Source: Aurantiacibacter arachoides
Lineage (GTDB): Bacteria; Pseudomonadota; Alphaproteobacteria; Sphingomonadales; Sphingomonadaceae
Assembly: GCF_009827335.1 (NCBI RefSeq)
Contig: NZ_WTYH01000001.1
Location: 806,001-870,000, forward strand
Direction of reading: 5' to 3'
Length of the DNA stretch: 64,000 nt
This document shows, piece after piece, positions 1 to 11,744 of the stretch. The notes below the pieces were generated by a model, which was not told the DNA's origin, made no database searches, and was given only the letters and a program-made list of their open reading frames with translations. How positions within the stretch are numbered: the first letter of the stretch is position 1; each line of letters starts with the position of its first letter. The position numbers and the translations under genes are program-made.

Positions 1-451
1 CGAGGTTTGCCAGTATCCCCCGTTGTCGGGGATCGTATACGATCCGTACAAGGCCGCGCCGCTGCTCGAAAAAGTACAATTCATTATTGCGTCCGGTCGT
101 CCGTCCAATCTGTAGAACAGCGTCATACAGATGGCGGCGCTCGGTCATTTCGCTGACCACGGACGTTTCTATCTCGCCAACTTGCCATTGGTCACCAACG
201 CCGGAAAATTGGCAATTCGTCGGCCAGGTAACCGTGAAAGGCTCGCTTGCAATGCAATTCATGGTCTCGGTTGAACAGTTGCGAACTGCTTCAGGGCTGC
301 GGAGGCGGCCATCGGAATAGACCCGACCATCTTGCAACTCGAAGAACACATGCGGGAGGAATGGAACGCGGCCCGTCGTGTCATCCTGCGCCTGAACTGG
401 CACGGTGGCGACGACCAGCGCGCACAGCAGGAAGGCGGCCCTTGCGATCAT
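1..451 (-). CDS. Secreted hypothetical protein, truncated by the left window edge
   Basis: An open frame starts with ATG at 451 and runs off the left end of the window after about 150 codons with no stop. The protein opens with a clear signal peptide (MIARAAFLLCALVVATVPVQ, then AQ), so it should be exported. The mature part has three visible cysteines (in RNCST, MNCIA and TNCQF contexts), which could form disulfides in the periplasm. The ATG directly follows the TAG stop of the cyclopropane-synthase-like gene (TAGATG), so the two are probably co-transcribed and translationally coupled. I do not recognise a family. The gene is real by its signal peptide, coding continuity and tight junction; its function is unknown. 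Confidence 0.75.
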   Translation of the reverse strand, partial: MIARAAFLLCALVVATVPVQAQDDTTGRVPFLPHVFFELQDGRVYSDGRLRSPEAVRNCSTETMNCIASEPFTVTWPTNCQFSGVGDQWQVGEIETSVVSEMTERRHLYDAVLQIGRTTGRNNELYFFEQRRGLVRIVYDPRQRGILANL

Positions 452-1756
452 CTATTCCGCCGCCTGTTTCAGCGCCGGGTCGAGGTGCCAGCGCGGCGGT
501 TCCTCCAGTCCGCGCAGGCGTTCGCTTTCCTCGTACATGAAGTCGCGCGTCATCGGCAGGGCAGTGCGATCCTTCACGTAGAGGAGCTGGTGGTTGACGA
601 GACTGCCGTTGCGGAAGCTCTGTTCCGCGCCAGCCAGGTAGAACAGCCACATGCGGTAGAATTCCTCGTCGTACATGGCGACGATCTCTTGCCTGTGCAT
701 GACGGTGCGCCTGTACCATTCTTCCAGGGTGTGGCTGTAATGGAAGCGCATGGCCTCGAAATCCATGACTTGCCAGCCGTACTGCTCGCTGACGGTGACG
801 AGTTCGGACAGGGCGGGGATGTAGCCGCCGGGGAAGATGTACTTGCGGGTAAAGGCATCGGTGAAGCCCGGAGGGCCCGCCCGCCCGCAGCAATGGCTGA
901 ACATCACGCCATCGTTCTTCAGCAGGCGCGCGGTGTGCTCGAAGAAATGCGGGTAGTGCGGGGTGCCCACGTGTTCCAGCAGGCCGACGCTGGTAATGCG
1001 GTCGAACTGGCCGGTCACGTCGCGATAGTCCATCAGCGCGAACCTGACCTTGTCGGAGACACCCGCCTCGGCCGCGCGTTCCTTGCAAAAGGCGATCTGG
1101 TCGGGCGCCAGGGCCACGCCCAGCACTTCGCAACCGTAGGTGCGATTGAGGTACAGGGCCAGTCCACCCCAGCCGCACCCGATGTCGAGCACGCGCATTT
1201 TCGGGCCGTTTTCCGGCGTGATGTTGAGCTTGGCGGCGATGTGCGCCTTCTTGTCGAGCTGGGCCTTTTCGAGGCTGTTCGACGGGTCGCGGTAGTAGGC
1301 CATGGTGTACTGGCGATCCTCGTCGAGGAACAGCTCGTACAGGCGGCGGGTCAGGTTGTAGGTGTGCTCTGCATTCTTGCGCGCCTTGCCCCGCAGGTTC
1401 ACGCTGTCTGCCTTGGCCACGGCCTTTTGCGCCAGCCGCTTGAAGGTGCCCTGCGGCTGGATCGCCTTGTCGCCCAGCGCCTTGGACTGCGCCGTGAAGA
1501 ACAGGATGAGGTCGCGCAGATCATGCGGCTCATCGATCTCCAGCCAGCCCCACATGAACGCCTCGGCCGTGCCGAGTTGGGGATAGCGGGCGATGTGGCC
1601 CGACGCCTTGGGGTGGGTCAGCCGCAAGTTTATCGGTGCGTCATAACCCGCAGCACTGCCACCCGAACCGTAGTGGTAGACCTTGCCGTCATGGTCGGTC
1701 ACGACGAGCCGGCCCGCACGGATGACCTTGTGCAACAGTTTGTCGAGCAGCCACAT
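452..1756 (-). CDS. cfa: Cyclopropane-fatty-acyl-phospholipid synthase family methyltransferase
   Basis: A 434-residue protein of the Cfa/CmaS family, which transfers a methylene or methyl group from S-adenosylmethionine to unsaturated acyl chains of membrane phospholipids. An N-terminal lipid-binding region of about 180 residues precedes the Rossmann methyltransferase domain. SAM motif I is VLDIGCGWGG at about 189-198. The family signature follows: EHVG near 261 and a KYIFPGGYIPALSE segment near 305-318. The usual HYD motif before the domain is divergent here (HTYN near 131), so the exact product (cyclopropane, methylated or other modified acyl chain) is less certain than the family. The downstream secreted gene starts one base after the stop. 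A 94-bp divergent promoter region separates it from the DUF1801 gene. Confidence 0.88.
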   Translation of the reverse strand: MWLLDKLLHKVIRAGRLVVTDHDGKVYHYGSGGSAAGYDAPINLRLTHPKASGHIARYPQLGTAEAFMWGWLEIDEPHDLRDLILFFTAQSKALGDKAIQPQGTFKRLAQKAVAKADSVNLRGKARKNAEHTYNLTRRLYELFLDEDRQYTMAYYRDPSNSLEKAQLDKKAHIAAKLNITPENGPKMRVLDIGCGWGGLALYLNRTYGCEVLGVALAPDQIAFCKERAAEAGVSDKVRFALMDYRDVTGQFDRITSVGLLEHVGTPHYPHFFEHTARLLKNDGVMFSHCCGRAGPPGFTDAFTRKYIFPGGYIPALSELVTVSEQYGWQVMDFEAMRFHYSHTLEEWYRRTVMHRQEIVAMYDEEFYRMWLFYLAGAEQSFRNGSLVNHQLLYVKDRTALPMTRDFMYEESERLRGLEEPPRWHLDPALKQAAE

Positions 1757-1850
1757 GGCCTTGCTATCTCCAGAAATACGGTTGGTTTTCGCGTGAAAAC
1801 CGTTTGAGGGGGGATTTGCAGCAAGTCAAATAGCACGGTAGCCTGACGGC

Positions 1851-2258
1851 ATGACCTTCGACGATCACCTCGCCGCCATCGATCATGCAGGCAAGCGCGC
1901 CGAGGCGCAGACGCTGGATGCGCTGTTCCGCCGGGTGAGCGGGCAGGCACCCGTGATGTGGGAGAAGATCGCCGGATACGGCTCCTACCACTACCGGTAT
2001 GCAAGTGGGCGCGAGGGCGATTCCTTTCGCGCCGGGTTCGCCACGACGAGGGCCAGGCACTCGCTGCACCTGATGGGGCTGTATTGCGATGCCGCGGCGG
2101 CCGCGGCGAGCAAGGCCCTGCTGGCGCGGCTGGGCAAGCACACTTCGGGTGCAAGCTGCGTCTATGTGAACAAGTTGGCCGACGTCGATCCTGGCGTGCT
2201 GGAAGAGCTGGTGCAACTCAGCTGGGACGCGATGAACCGCATGTATCCTTCCGCCTGA
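1851..2258 (+). CDS. DUF1801 domain-containing protein
   Basis: 135 residues matching the DUF1801 (YdhG-like) fold. The N-terminal helix is followed by a PVMWEKIAGYGSYHYRY segment, typical of the family, and a later segment ASCVYVNKLADVD. No signal peptide or membrane segment is visible, so the protein should be cytoplasmic. The molecular function of DUF1801 proteins is not established. The gene is transcribed divergently from cfa and converges on the molybdopterin oxidoreductase, ending three bases before that gene's stop. No strong Shine-Dalgarno is visible before the ATG, but the family match covers the whole length from this start. Confidence 0.85.
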   Translation: MTFDDHLAAIDHAGKRAEAQTLDALFRRVSGQAPVMWEKIAGYGSYHYRYASGREGDSFRAGFATTRARHSLHLMGLYCDAAAAAASKALLARLGKHTSGASCVYVNKLADVDPGVLEELVQLSWDAMNRMYPSA

Positions 2259-2261
2259 GCG

Positions 2262-2998
2262 TCAGATGCCGGCATACCACTGGTAGCCGCGATCCTCCCA
2301 GTAGCCGCCGTGCCCGCCGTAGAATTCGTCGAGCGATGCGACCGCCTCGATGCGGGTGAGGTACTTGGCGTGCTTGTAGCCAAGCTGCCGTTCGATCCGC
2401 AACCGCAGGGGCGCGCCGTTGCGTTCGGGCAGCGGCCCGCCGTTCAGCAGATGGGCGACGATGGTCTGCGGATGGAAGGCATCGTCCATGTCGCAGCTTT
2501 CGTAATAGGGCGCGCCGCCTAGCGTATCCGCGCAATGGAACACGATATAGCGCGCCGCGTCGATGGGGCGGGCCATCTCGAGCAGCGCAGAGAGCTGTGG
2601 TCCGGTCCACTGGCCGATCGCGCTCCACCCTTCCACGCAATCGTGGCGGGTGATCTGCGTGCGCTGGGGGAGGGCGCGGATGGCGTCCATCGACAGGGCG
2701 AGCGGCCGGGTGACCAATCCGTTGACCACCAGCCGCCAGTCGGCAAACCCGCTTGCCGCCGATGCGCGGTAGGCGTCGCTGTCGACCTGCTGCGTGCCGT
2801 TGCCGCGAAAGAAGGGGCTGATCTGGCTGCGGGCAAACTCGGGCGCCATCTGGATGCGCCCGAACCCCAGTGCGCGGTGGAGGCCGCGGTGCCAGCTTTC
2901 CGCCGTGTCGACCACTGCGGCAAAAGCGTCCGTCTTGCCGATCTTGGAACAGCCGGCGAGAAATGCCGCGGCCCCGGCAACCAGGAAATTGCGCCGCT

Positions 2999-3002
<4 letters not shown>
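2262..3002 (-). CDS. Sulfite-oxidase-family molybdopterin-dependent oxidoreductase, secreted
   Basis: 246 residues. The start MKRRNFLVAG carries an RR pair and a lipobox-like LAGC (residues 15-18), suggesting Tat export and possibly lipidation. The catalytic domain resembles MsrP/YedY-type subunits: the molybdenum-ligating cysteine is most likely Cys122 in RHDCVEGWS, with conserved GYKHAKY (about 208-214) and a C-terminal GYWEDRGYQWYAG segment. It should bind Moco in the periplasm and take electrons from the cytochrome b encoded just upstream (4-base ATGA overlap). The substrate is unknown; methionine sulfoxide reduction is one possibility by analogy to MsrPQ. A longer in-frame extension exists upstream, but the ATG at 3002 matches the signal peptide and the overlap. 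Confidence 0.87.
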
Positions 3003-3675
<673 letters not shown>

Positions 3676-3679
<4 letters not shown>

Positions 3680-4437
3680 GCGGGTCTCTCCTCGCGCTCG
3701 AGATAGATGACGTCGCGCCGCTGGTCGAGCAAGTGCTGGCCGGAATCGACGTAGAGCACCTGCCCGGTGGCAAGCGGCCCCTCGGCCAGAAACAGCATGG
3801 CCTCGGCAACCTCGTCGGGCCCGGTGCGGCGGGCGAGCAGGTTCATGCGATGCGATCGCTCCGCTTCCTGCGCGCTCTGGTCGTGGCTCGGCAGGATGGC
3901 GCCGGGGGCGAGGCAGTAGACGCGGTCATCGTCATGCCCGTGCATCGCCAGCATCCGCGCGGCGACGTCGGCGGCGGCCTTGCTCATCGTATAGCTGAAG
4001 AAATCGGGGTTCAGGTTGGCGAGTTTCTGGTCGGTCACCTGGATGACCCGTCGCCCGGCGCTGCTGCGGGCAAGCGCGAGAAAGCCCTGCGCCAGCAAGG
4101 CGGGCACGGCGGCGTTGATGCGCATCGCGCGCGCATTGGTGGCCGGATCGAGTCCGGTGACCTTGTCCGGATCGAATACGGCGGCCGAGTTGACCAGGCA
4201 GCGCCAGTCGTCCAGCCGACCGGCCAGATCCCGCACCATTGCCATTGCCGCCTGCGGATCGGCCAGATCGCAGCGCACGACCTCCGCATGGTCCAGTTCG
4301 GCAACGAGTTTCTTCGCGGCGTCGACAGAGGACTGGCAGTGCACGACGACGTGCCAGCCGGCACCGGCGAAGCGGCGCGCGGCAACCGCGCCGATGCGTT
4401 TCGCACCGCCGGTTATCAAGACACTCTTGCGCGTCAT
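3676..4437 (-). CDS. SDR oxidoreductase of the pteridine reductase / dihydromonapterin reductase type
   Basis: 253 residues with a Rossmann start (ITGGAKRIG, residues 8-16), NSAAVF near 83-88 and the active-site pair Tyr149-x3-Lys153. The classical catalytic serine is replaced by aspartate in VTDQ (Asp136). This substitution is typical of pteridine reductases such as PTR1 and FolM, which reduce biopterin or dihydromonapterin with NADPH. It is cytoplasmic. It is the first gene of the operon with cytochrome b and a molybdopterin enzyme, which suggests a role in pterin supply or recycling, but this is inference. The start at 4437 leaves about 108 bp to the divergent sugar dehydrogenase gene. Confidence 0.85.
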
Positions 4438-4545
4438 GCAAAAATGGACAAAGTCAATGCCGGGCTGGGCTGCATTGGCTCAGGATAGGCGCATGCACCG
4501 GCCGCGCAAGGCCGGGCTTTGGTGCCGGGGGTGGAAGGGGATCGA

Positions 4546-5819
4546 ATGAACCGACTGGCGATTACGCTCGTGCTGGCTGCGGCCGGGCTGCCGCCCCTCG
4601 CGGCCAGCGCGCAGGATGCGCCCGCGCCGCCCGCTGCCGCACCCCCTCCTGCGGCACCCCCCGCCGCGGCGCCAATGTTCCAGGGGACTGCGCTGGCGCA
4701 GGGACCGTGGGACAGCACGACCACGCTCGCCCCGATCCGCGCCGAGGTGCTGACCCGCCAGCTCGAGCGGCCATGGGGCATGGCCATGCTTCCCGAAGGC
4801 GGCCTGCTGGTGACCGAGCGCGTGGGTCGCCTGCGATTGATCGATGCGGACGGGCACCTGGATCCCGAACCGATTGCGGGTCTGCCCGAAATTTACGCAT
4901 TCGGCATTGCCGGTCTCAACGGTATCGCGCTGCATCCCGATTTTGCCGAGAACCGCCTGATCTATCTCGCCTATTCCAAGCAACATCCCGAGATCGCCGG
5001 CGTGTCGACGCTGGCGGTGATGCGCGCGCGGTGGGAGGCGGGATCGCACGCGCTGACCGGGGTGGAGGACATCTTCATCGCCGGACCCTGGTACGGCGAG
5101 ATGCCGCTGCCCGATCGTTGCTGCGGCCAGGGCCCGGCCTTTGGCAGCTACGGCGGGCGGTTGCTGTTCGATGCCGACGGCTATCTCTTCGTCACCAGCG
5201 GCGACCGCAACTGGGGCGAGATGGTGCAGCGCACGGACAACCATTTCGGCAAGGTCATGCGACTGAACGACGATGGCAGCGTGCCGCCCGGCAATCCCTG
5301 GGTCGGACGCGAGGGCGCCGTGCCGGAAGCATGGTCGACCGGCCATCGCAATCCGCTGGGCCTTGCCATCAATCCCTTCACCGGCGAGCTGTGGAGCAGT
5401 GAATTCGGCCCGCGCGGCGGCGACGAGGTCAACCGCATCCTGCGCGGCGGCAATTACGGCTGGATGCAGGTGACGCAGGGCCAGCACTACAACGACGAGC
5501 CGGCGGGCGGCGTGCGCGGCGTGGACGGGTTCATCGATCCCGTACTGGCCTTCGGACCGCCGAGCCTGAACCCCGGCAACCTTGCATTCTACGATGGTGC
5601 GATGTTCCCGGAATGGATGGGCGACCTGTTTCTCGCCAGCTTCACCCAGGGATTGATGCGCTACGACTCCGATGCCGTTGGCCAGCCCGTGGGCGAGCCG
5701 GAGGCCTTGTTGCGCGATCTGGGGCAGCGTTGGCGCGACGTGCAGGTGGGGCCGGACGGTGCGCTCTACCTGCTCACCGATGATGCGCAGGGCGCGCTGG
5801 TGAGAATCGTTCGGCGGGA

Positions 5820-5823
<4 letters not shown>
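4546..5823 (+). CDS. PQQ-dependent sugar (aldose) dehydrogenase family protein, periplasmic
   Basis: 425 residues of the soluble glucose/aldose dehydrogenase six-bladed propeller family (YliI/Asd-like). A signal peptide is followed by a Pro/Ala-rich linker (residues about 25-43). Family signatures are IALHPDF, a SYGGRLLFDADGYL segment, STGHRNPLGLAINP and EFGPRGGDEVN. These line the cofactor and sugar site, so it should oxidise aldoses in the periplasm using PQQ. No PQQ biosynthesis genes lie in this window. I chose the ATG at 4546, preceded by GGAAGGGG, over an in-frame TTG at 4519. It ends four bases into the converging nadE gene. Confidence 0.88.
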
Positions 5824-7879
<2,056 letters not shown>

Positions 7880-7883
<4 letters not shown>

Positions 7884-8395
7884 GTCAGGGCGTCCTCGAT
7901 CATGTCCAGCGCCACCCGTAGTGCCTCGATGCGAATGTCCTGCCGACCTATCGCCCCGAAGCGCTCTTCCCGCGCCTGCGTTTTGCCCTCCTTGCTGGCC
8001 AGAGCGAAATGCACAAGGCCCTCTTCCCCCTCATCGTCCTTGCCGGGAGGCCCGGCAAAGCCGGTTATCGAAAGGGCGATGCTGGCGCGTGACCGGTCAA
8101 GCGCACCTTGCGCCATGGCGATGGCGACGGGGCGGCTGACCGCGCCGCACCGGTCGATCTGGTCGCGCGCGATGCCCAGCAGGTCGCACTTGGCATCGTC
8201 GGAATAGGATACGAAGCCGCGCTCGAAGATGTGGCTGCAACCGGGAATGTCTGTCAGCAGGGCAGCCAGAAGGCCCCCGGTGCAACTTTCGGCGGTCGCC
8301 AGCGGACGTTCGCTTTCACAAGCGAGGGCGAGCACGCGTTCGGCCTTGCGTTGCAATTCCTCTGGCAGCGCGGCGGCGAGCGTTTCGACGGACAT
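7880..8395 (-). CDS. pncC: CinA C-terminal-domain amidohydrolase (nicotinamide-nucleotide amidase, PncC-like)
   Basis: 171 residues forming a stand-alone CinA C-terminal domain. The signature TAESCTGGLLAALL is present near residues 31-44, followed by SYSDDAKCDLLGI and ITGFAGPPG. Enzymes of this type hydrolyse NMN to nicotinate mononucleotide and ammonia, returning nicotinamide from NAD breakdown to the deamidated route. The product feeds NadD and then NadE, which is encoded next with a 4-base overlap. The start ATG at 8395 is preceded by AAGGAG; a longer frame upstream is probably not translated. The usual caveat is that some CinA domains have low or untested amidase activity. Confidence 0.88.
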
Positions 8396-8461
8396 CGCGA
8401 TCTCCTTCCGTGAAGAAAAGCGCAGCTGGCATCGCCGAAGTTCCAGATGGAACATAAATCA

Positions 8462-8492
8462 GGCGCCGCCCCCCTGGAGAGGGAGCGGCGCC
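8462..8492 (-). terminator. Hairpin between the glycine-zipper gene and pncC
   Basis: Eight-base perfect stem GGCGCCGC / GCGGCGCC with extra G-C pairs after one mismatch. It lies 25 bases downstream of the glycine-zipper gene on the minus strand. The bases after it on that strand are only moderately T-rich (TGATTTATG), so it is a probable rather than a classical terminator. Confidence 0.55.
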
Positions 8493-8517
8493 CGTCATTG
8501 CCTTAAGTGCAACCGAA

Positions 8518-8964
8518 TTAACGGCAGCGGGCGCTTCCGCGGTCGATCTCGCGACCCAGCACACCGCCAAGAGCGGCGCCGAGGAGCGTGCCGACCGTGC
8601 GGTCGCCGCGGGTGTCGATCATGCGGCCGACAAGCGCGCCGCCGGCGGCGCCGATGATCAGGCCAGTGGTCCCGTTCTCACGGCGGCAGTAGTAGCGACC
8701 GTCATCACCCTGCCACACCTGGTCGCGGCTGCTGACGCGGCGCGGTTCGGCGTAACGACCGTACTGGTCGTACTGGTTGTTGTAGCGACGCTGGTCGCGG
8801 CGATCGCGGCGCTGGTCGCCATAACCATAGCTGTCGTAGCCGGCATTGTGGGCGCGGTGGCCGTGCGCGGGCGCCCAAGGCGGCGGGCCGCCCTGTGCCA
8901 AGGCGGGCGCGGCGGGGATGGCCAGCGTGGTGGCCGCGGCGAGTGCAAGCAGGGTCTTTTTCAT
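8518..8964 (-). CDS. Glycine-zipper 2TM domain envelope protein
   Basis: 148 residues. A signal peptide (MKKTLLALAAATTLAIPAAP) is followed by a region rich in Arg, Tyr, Asp and Gln (RRDRRDQRRYNN). A C-terminal glycine zipper follows, with repeated small residues GLIIGAAGGALVG and GTLLGAALGGVLG. Such zippers insert into or span membranes, and the family is common in sphingomonad envelopes; no enzymatic role is expected. The ATG at 8964 is chosen because it begins the signal peptide; an in-frame extension of nine residues upstream is unlikely. It is monocistronic, with a hairpin downstream. Confidence 0.85.
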   Translation of the reverse strand: MKKTLLALAAATTLAIPAAPALAQGGPPPWAPAHGHRAHNAGYDSYGYGDQRRDRRDQRRYNNQYDQYGRYAEPRRVSSRDQVWQGDDGRYYCRRENGTTGLIIGAAGGALVGRMIDTRGDRTVGTLLGAALGGVLGREIDRGSARCR

Positions 8965-9117
8965 GGTTCTAACCTTCCTTCGATTCGACATCGCTCCGGT
9001 GTCTGAGAGCGTTGTCGTTCATCGAAGGAGAACCGTAGATGAACGGATGGTTGGTTAATAATTCGGTCGACGAGCCGTTGCAGATGTGCGCCGAGTTGAC
9101 CGGCAGACCCGATTTTG

Positions 9118-9753
9118 TCAGCGCAGGCGCTTGCTCGCGTCCCGCACCAGTCGATCGGACACGCGGGGCAGGGCGACGAGCGCGGCTATCGCAGCCTTGT
9201 CCGTCCGACCGTCGCCATAGACATGGCGGAACGCCCGCCGGACGGACCAGTCCGTGGAACCGCGCTCCAGCAATTCCAGTCGATCGCCCGCCTCGCTCAC
9301 GCCGTCTTCCAGTACGCGGAAGAACATTCCGCAACGCCCGCTCGCAACGATCGCCTTGATCACCCCGCGGGTCGAAAGATGGCGTTCGATGGTGGCGCAG
9401 GGCTGGCGCGGCTGGCTGGCTTCGATCACTGCCGTGCCAAGGCGAAAGCGGTCGCCGATGCATACGGCGTCCTCGTCGATGCCAAAGGAGTGCAGGTTCT
9501 CGCCCATGCCGCCCGGCGCGGCCAGTGGCGCGAGCGGACCGAATTGCTGCTGCAGCCACTCGTAATTTTCCGCCGGGTAGAGATGCACGGCCATGGCCGG
9601 ATAGCCATGGTGGCGGCGGTCGACCTGGGTATCGCCGACCACCCCGGCATGACCGATGATGACTGGCCCTTCGACGGCCCGTTTGGCGATTGCCGACAGC
9701 TGTCCGGTGGGGAGCATGGCGCCATCGCCGACGCAAATGGCAGAAACGATCAC
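9118..9753 (-). CDS. MOSC domain protein (YiiM-like)
   Basis: 211 residues with a MOSC (molybdenum cofactor sulfurase C-terminal) beta-barrel. Conserved segments include [30 protein letters not shown] and the cysteine motif [10 protein letters not shown], the candidate ligand of the Mo cofactor. YiiM-type proteins are molybdenum enzymes that reduce N-hydroxylated compounds and protect against base analogues. Whether this one does so is inference from family. The start overlaps the rlmN stop by four bases (9750-9753), so the two are likely co-expressed. Confidence 0.87.
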   Translation of the reverse strand: MIVSAICVGDGAMLPTGQLSAIAKRAVEGPVIIGHAGVVGDTQVDRRHHGYPAMAVHLYPAENYEWLQQQFGPLAPLAAPGGMGENLHSFGIDEDAVCIGDRFRLGTAVIEASQPRQPCATIERHLSTRGVIKAIVASGRCGMFFRVLEDGVSEAGDRLELLERGSTDWSVRRAFRHVYGDGRTDKAAIAALVALPRVSDRLVRDASKRLR

Positions 9754-11006
9754 GCCGGGGCAGTCGCCTCTGCTGCCGCCTCACGGTCCATTTCGGCGCG
9801 GCTCTTCTTTGCGGCGGCGGTCTTCAACTGGCCACAGGCCGCGTCGATGTCGCGTCCGCGCGGGGTGCGAACGGGGGCGGAGATACCGGCCTCGAACACG
9901 ATCTCGGAAAACCGCCGGATCCGCTCCGGACTGGAACATTCGTAGGGCGTGCCGGGCCAGGGGTTGAAGGGGATCAGGTTCACCTTGGCGGGCAGATTGT
10001 AGGCGCGGAGCAGCCGGACAAGTTCGCGCGCGTCGTCGTCGCTGTCGTTCTTGTCCTTCAGCATCACGTATTCGAACGTGATCCGCCGCGCGTTGCTGGC
10101 ACCGGGATAGTCGGCGCAGGCCTGCAACAGTTCCTCGATGCCATACTTGCGGTTGATCGGCACGATCTCGTCGCGCACGGTCTTGGTCACGGCGTGCAGG
10201 GACACGGCGAGATTGACGCCGATTTCCACGCCGCACCGGTCCATCATCGGCACCACGCCGCTGGTGGAGAGCGTGATGCGGCGTTTCGACAGGGCGAGGC
10301 CGTCGCCATCCATCACCAGTTGCAACGCGCCCTTCACGTTGTCGAAATTGTACAGCGGTTCGCCCATGCCCATCATCACGATGTTGGTGAGCAGGCGACC
10401 GTCGGAGGTGTAGGCGCTCTCGCTTTCCTCGTCCGGCGCATCCGGCGTGCCGCCCATGTTCCCGTGCGGCCACTCGCCCAGCGCATCGCGCGCCAGCATG
10501 ACCTGGCCCACGATCTCGCCCGGCGTCAGGTTCCGCACCAGGCGCATGGTGCCGGTGTGACAGAACGTGCAGTTCAGCGTGCAGCCGACCTGGCTGGAGA
10601 CACACAGCGTGCCGCGGTCGGCATCGGGGATGAAGACCATTTCGAACTCGTGGCCGTCAGCGGTGCGCAGCAGCCACTTGCGGGTGCCGTCGGTGCTGTG
10701 CTGCGCCTCCACCACCTCGGGACGGCCGATCACGAAGCGTGTCGCGAGCCAGGGGCGCATGGTCTTGGCGATGTCGGTCATCGCCGCGAAATCCGTGACC
10801 CCGCGATGATACAGCCAGTGAAACACCTGCTTGGCGCGCAGCTTGGCCGCCTTGGCATCGAGCCCGGCATCGGCGAACAGTTCGGCAATGCGATTTTTCG
10901 GCAGCCCGATCAGGTCCACGCGGCCATCGGCGCGCGGCGTGATGTCGCGCGCGACGGGGACAGGGTCGATCTGACCCGGAATGGACATGAGCTGGGTATC
11001 AGACAT
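9750..11006 (-). CDS. rlmN: Dual-specificity RNA methyltransferase RlmN (23S rRNA A2503 / tRNA A37)
   Basis: 418 residues of the radical-SAM methyl synthase family. The cluster motif C-x3-C-x2-C is at Cys142, Cys146 and Cys149 ([13 protein letters not shown]). The SAM-binding segment GMGEPLYN and the C-terminal methyl-carrying cysteine near 391 (ACGQL) are present. It methylates C2 of adenosine 2503 in 23S rRNA and A37 in some tRNAs, supporting translational fidelity. The 20-30 residue C-terminal tail after the cysteine is Ala/Glu/Lys-rich and not conserved. The MOSC gene follows with a 4-base overlap. Confidence 0.96.
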   Translation of the reverse strand: MSDTQLMSIPGQIDPVPVARDITPRADGRVDLIGLPKNRIAELFADAGLDAKAAKLRAKQVFHWLYHRGVTDFAAMTDIAKTMRPWLATRFVIGRPEVVEAQHSTDGTRKWLLRTADGHEFEMVFIPDADRGTLCVSSQVGCTLNCTFCHTGTMRLVRNLTPGEIVGQVMLARDALGEWPHGNMGGTPDAPDEESESAYTSDGRLLTNIVMMGMGEPLYNFDNVKGALQLVMDGDGLALSKRRITLSTSGVVPMMDRCGVEIGVNLAVSLHAVTKTVRDEIVPINRKYGIEELLQACADYPGASNARRITFEYVMLKDKNDSDDDARELVRLLRAYNLPAKVNLIPFNPWPGTPYECSSPERIRRFSEIVFEAGISAPVRTPRGRDIDAACGQLKTAAAKKSRAEMDREAAAEATAPA

Positions 11007-11068
11007 GGGCGGCGCGCATATAATCGCGCGAGCGAGAAAATGCTAGCCGCCGCGTCTCGGCGGATCGG

Positions 11069-11581
11069 TCAGCGGCGAGCGCAGCCCACGGCGGCCGCAT
11101 CTATGGCGGTTGCCGCGCCATCCAGGCTGTAGCGATCGGTGAAGCGATTGCCGGCGGCATCTGTGGCCGACACGCTCATGGAGCTGGCGGCGCGCAGGGC
11201 GGCAACGATGGCGGCATCGGCGCGCGCGTCAGGAGCCCAGGCATCGCCTCCGCCCGCGATGAGATCGAACCGTTCCCCACCCACGGCGAGGCGCACGCGT
11301 GGAGTTGCTGCCAGGCGGCGGCTGAGGCGCAGGTTGAGCTGGTTGCGGATGCCCCGCGCGGGCCAGCTGCCGATGCTGGCAAACGGCTGCACATCGCGCC
11401 GGTTAGTGGTGGGCTGGGCCTCTGCGATGGCATAGCAGCGCGGCGTTGCGGGATCGCGAAAGGCGCCCCACTGGCCGAACACGCCCAGACTGTCACGAGT
11501 GGGACTGTCACGAGTGGCACCGTCACGGGCCGCCAGCGGCGCGGCGATCAACAGCAGGGCAAGGGGCACGAAAAGCCGCAT
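11069..11581 (-). CDS. Secreted protein resembling invasion-associated locus B (IalB)
   Basis: 170 residues with an N-terminal signal peptide (MRLFVPLALLLIAAPLAA). The mature part has a GQWGAF...RCYAIAEAQ arrangement like that of IalB-family proteins, in which a W-containing strand precedes a CYA motif. It ends in VGCARR, so two cysteines could pair. Function in free-living alphaproteobacteria is unknown. Just after the signal peptide lies a short repeat coding for TRDS units. The start is supported by AAGGGTGG upstream. The family assignment is moderate; that the gene is real and exported is fairly certain. Confidence 0.68.
   Translation of the reverse strand: MRLFVPLALLLIAAPLAARDGATRDSPTRDSLGVFGQWGAFRDPATPRCYAIAEAQPTTNRRDVQPFASIGSWPARGIRNQLNLRLSRRLAATPRVRLAVGGERFDLIAGGGDAWAPDARADAAIVAALRAASSMSVSATDAAGNRFTDRYSLDGAATAIDAAAVGCARR
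11489..11533. repeat. 15-bp tandem repeat within the IalB-like gene
   Basis: Two near-identical 15-base units (ACTGTCACGAGTGGG, then ACTGTCACGAGTGGC) and a third degenerate unit lie head to tail. Because the unit is a multiple of three, it encodes repeated TRDS-type residues right after the signal peptide of the 11069-11581 protein and keeps the frame. Confidence 0.75.
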
Positions 11582-11744
11582 TGCCCACCCTTAGATGCGC
11601 GCGATGCAATGGTCAAAATCGGCGGTCACAGTCCGGTTTTGCTGGCGAAATTTGCCGGTTCGTGCGACAAGGATGGGGACGGAGGGGGTTCTCCAGAAAC
11701 CCGGTTTTTCGCATGGAGGATGCCAGCGGCTCGCGCTGCGCGGC

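Noticed and set aside
332..1807. 491-residue plus-strand ORF across cfa
   Set aside because: It is antisense to the real Cfa-type gene, which has intact SAM motifs. Long antisense frames are expected at this GC content, and no domain is visible.
9039..9359. Plus-strand ORF with a good ribosome binding site (GAAGGAG) before an ATG
   Set aside because: Only the first about 27 codons lie in free sequence; the rest is antisense to the MOSC gene and of low-complexity composition. It could be a short leader peptide but I cannot support it.
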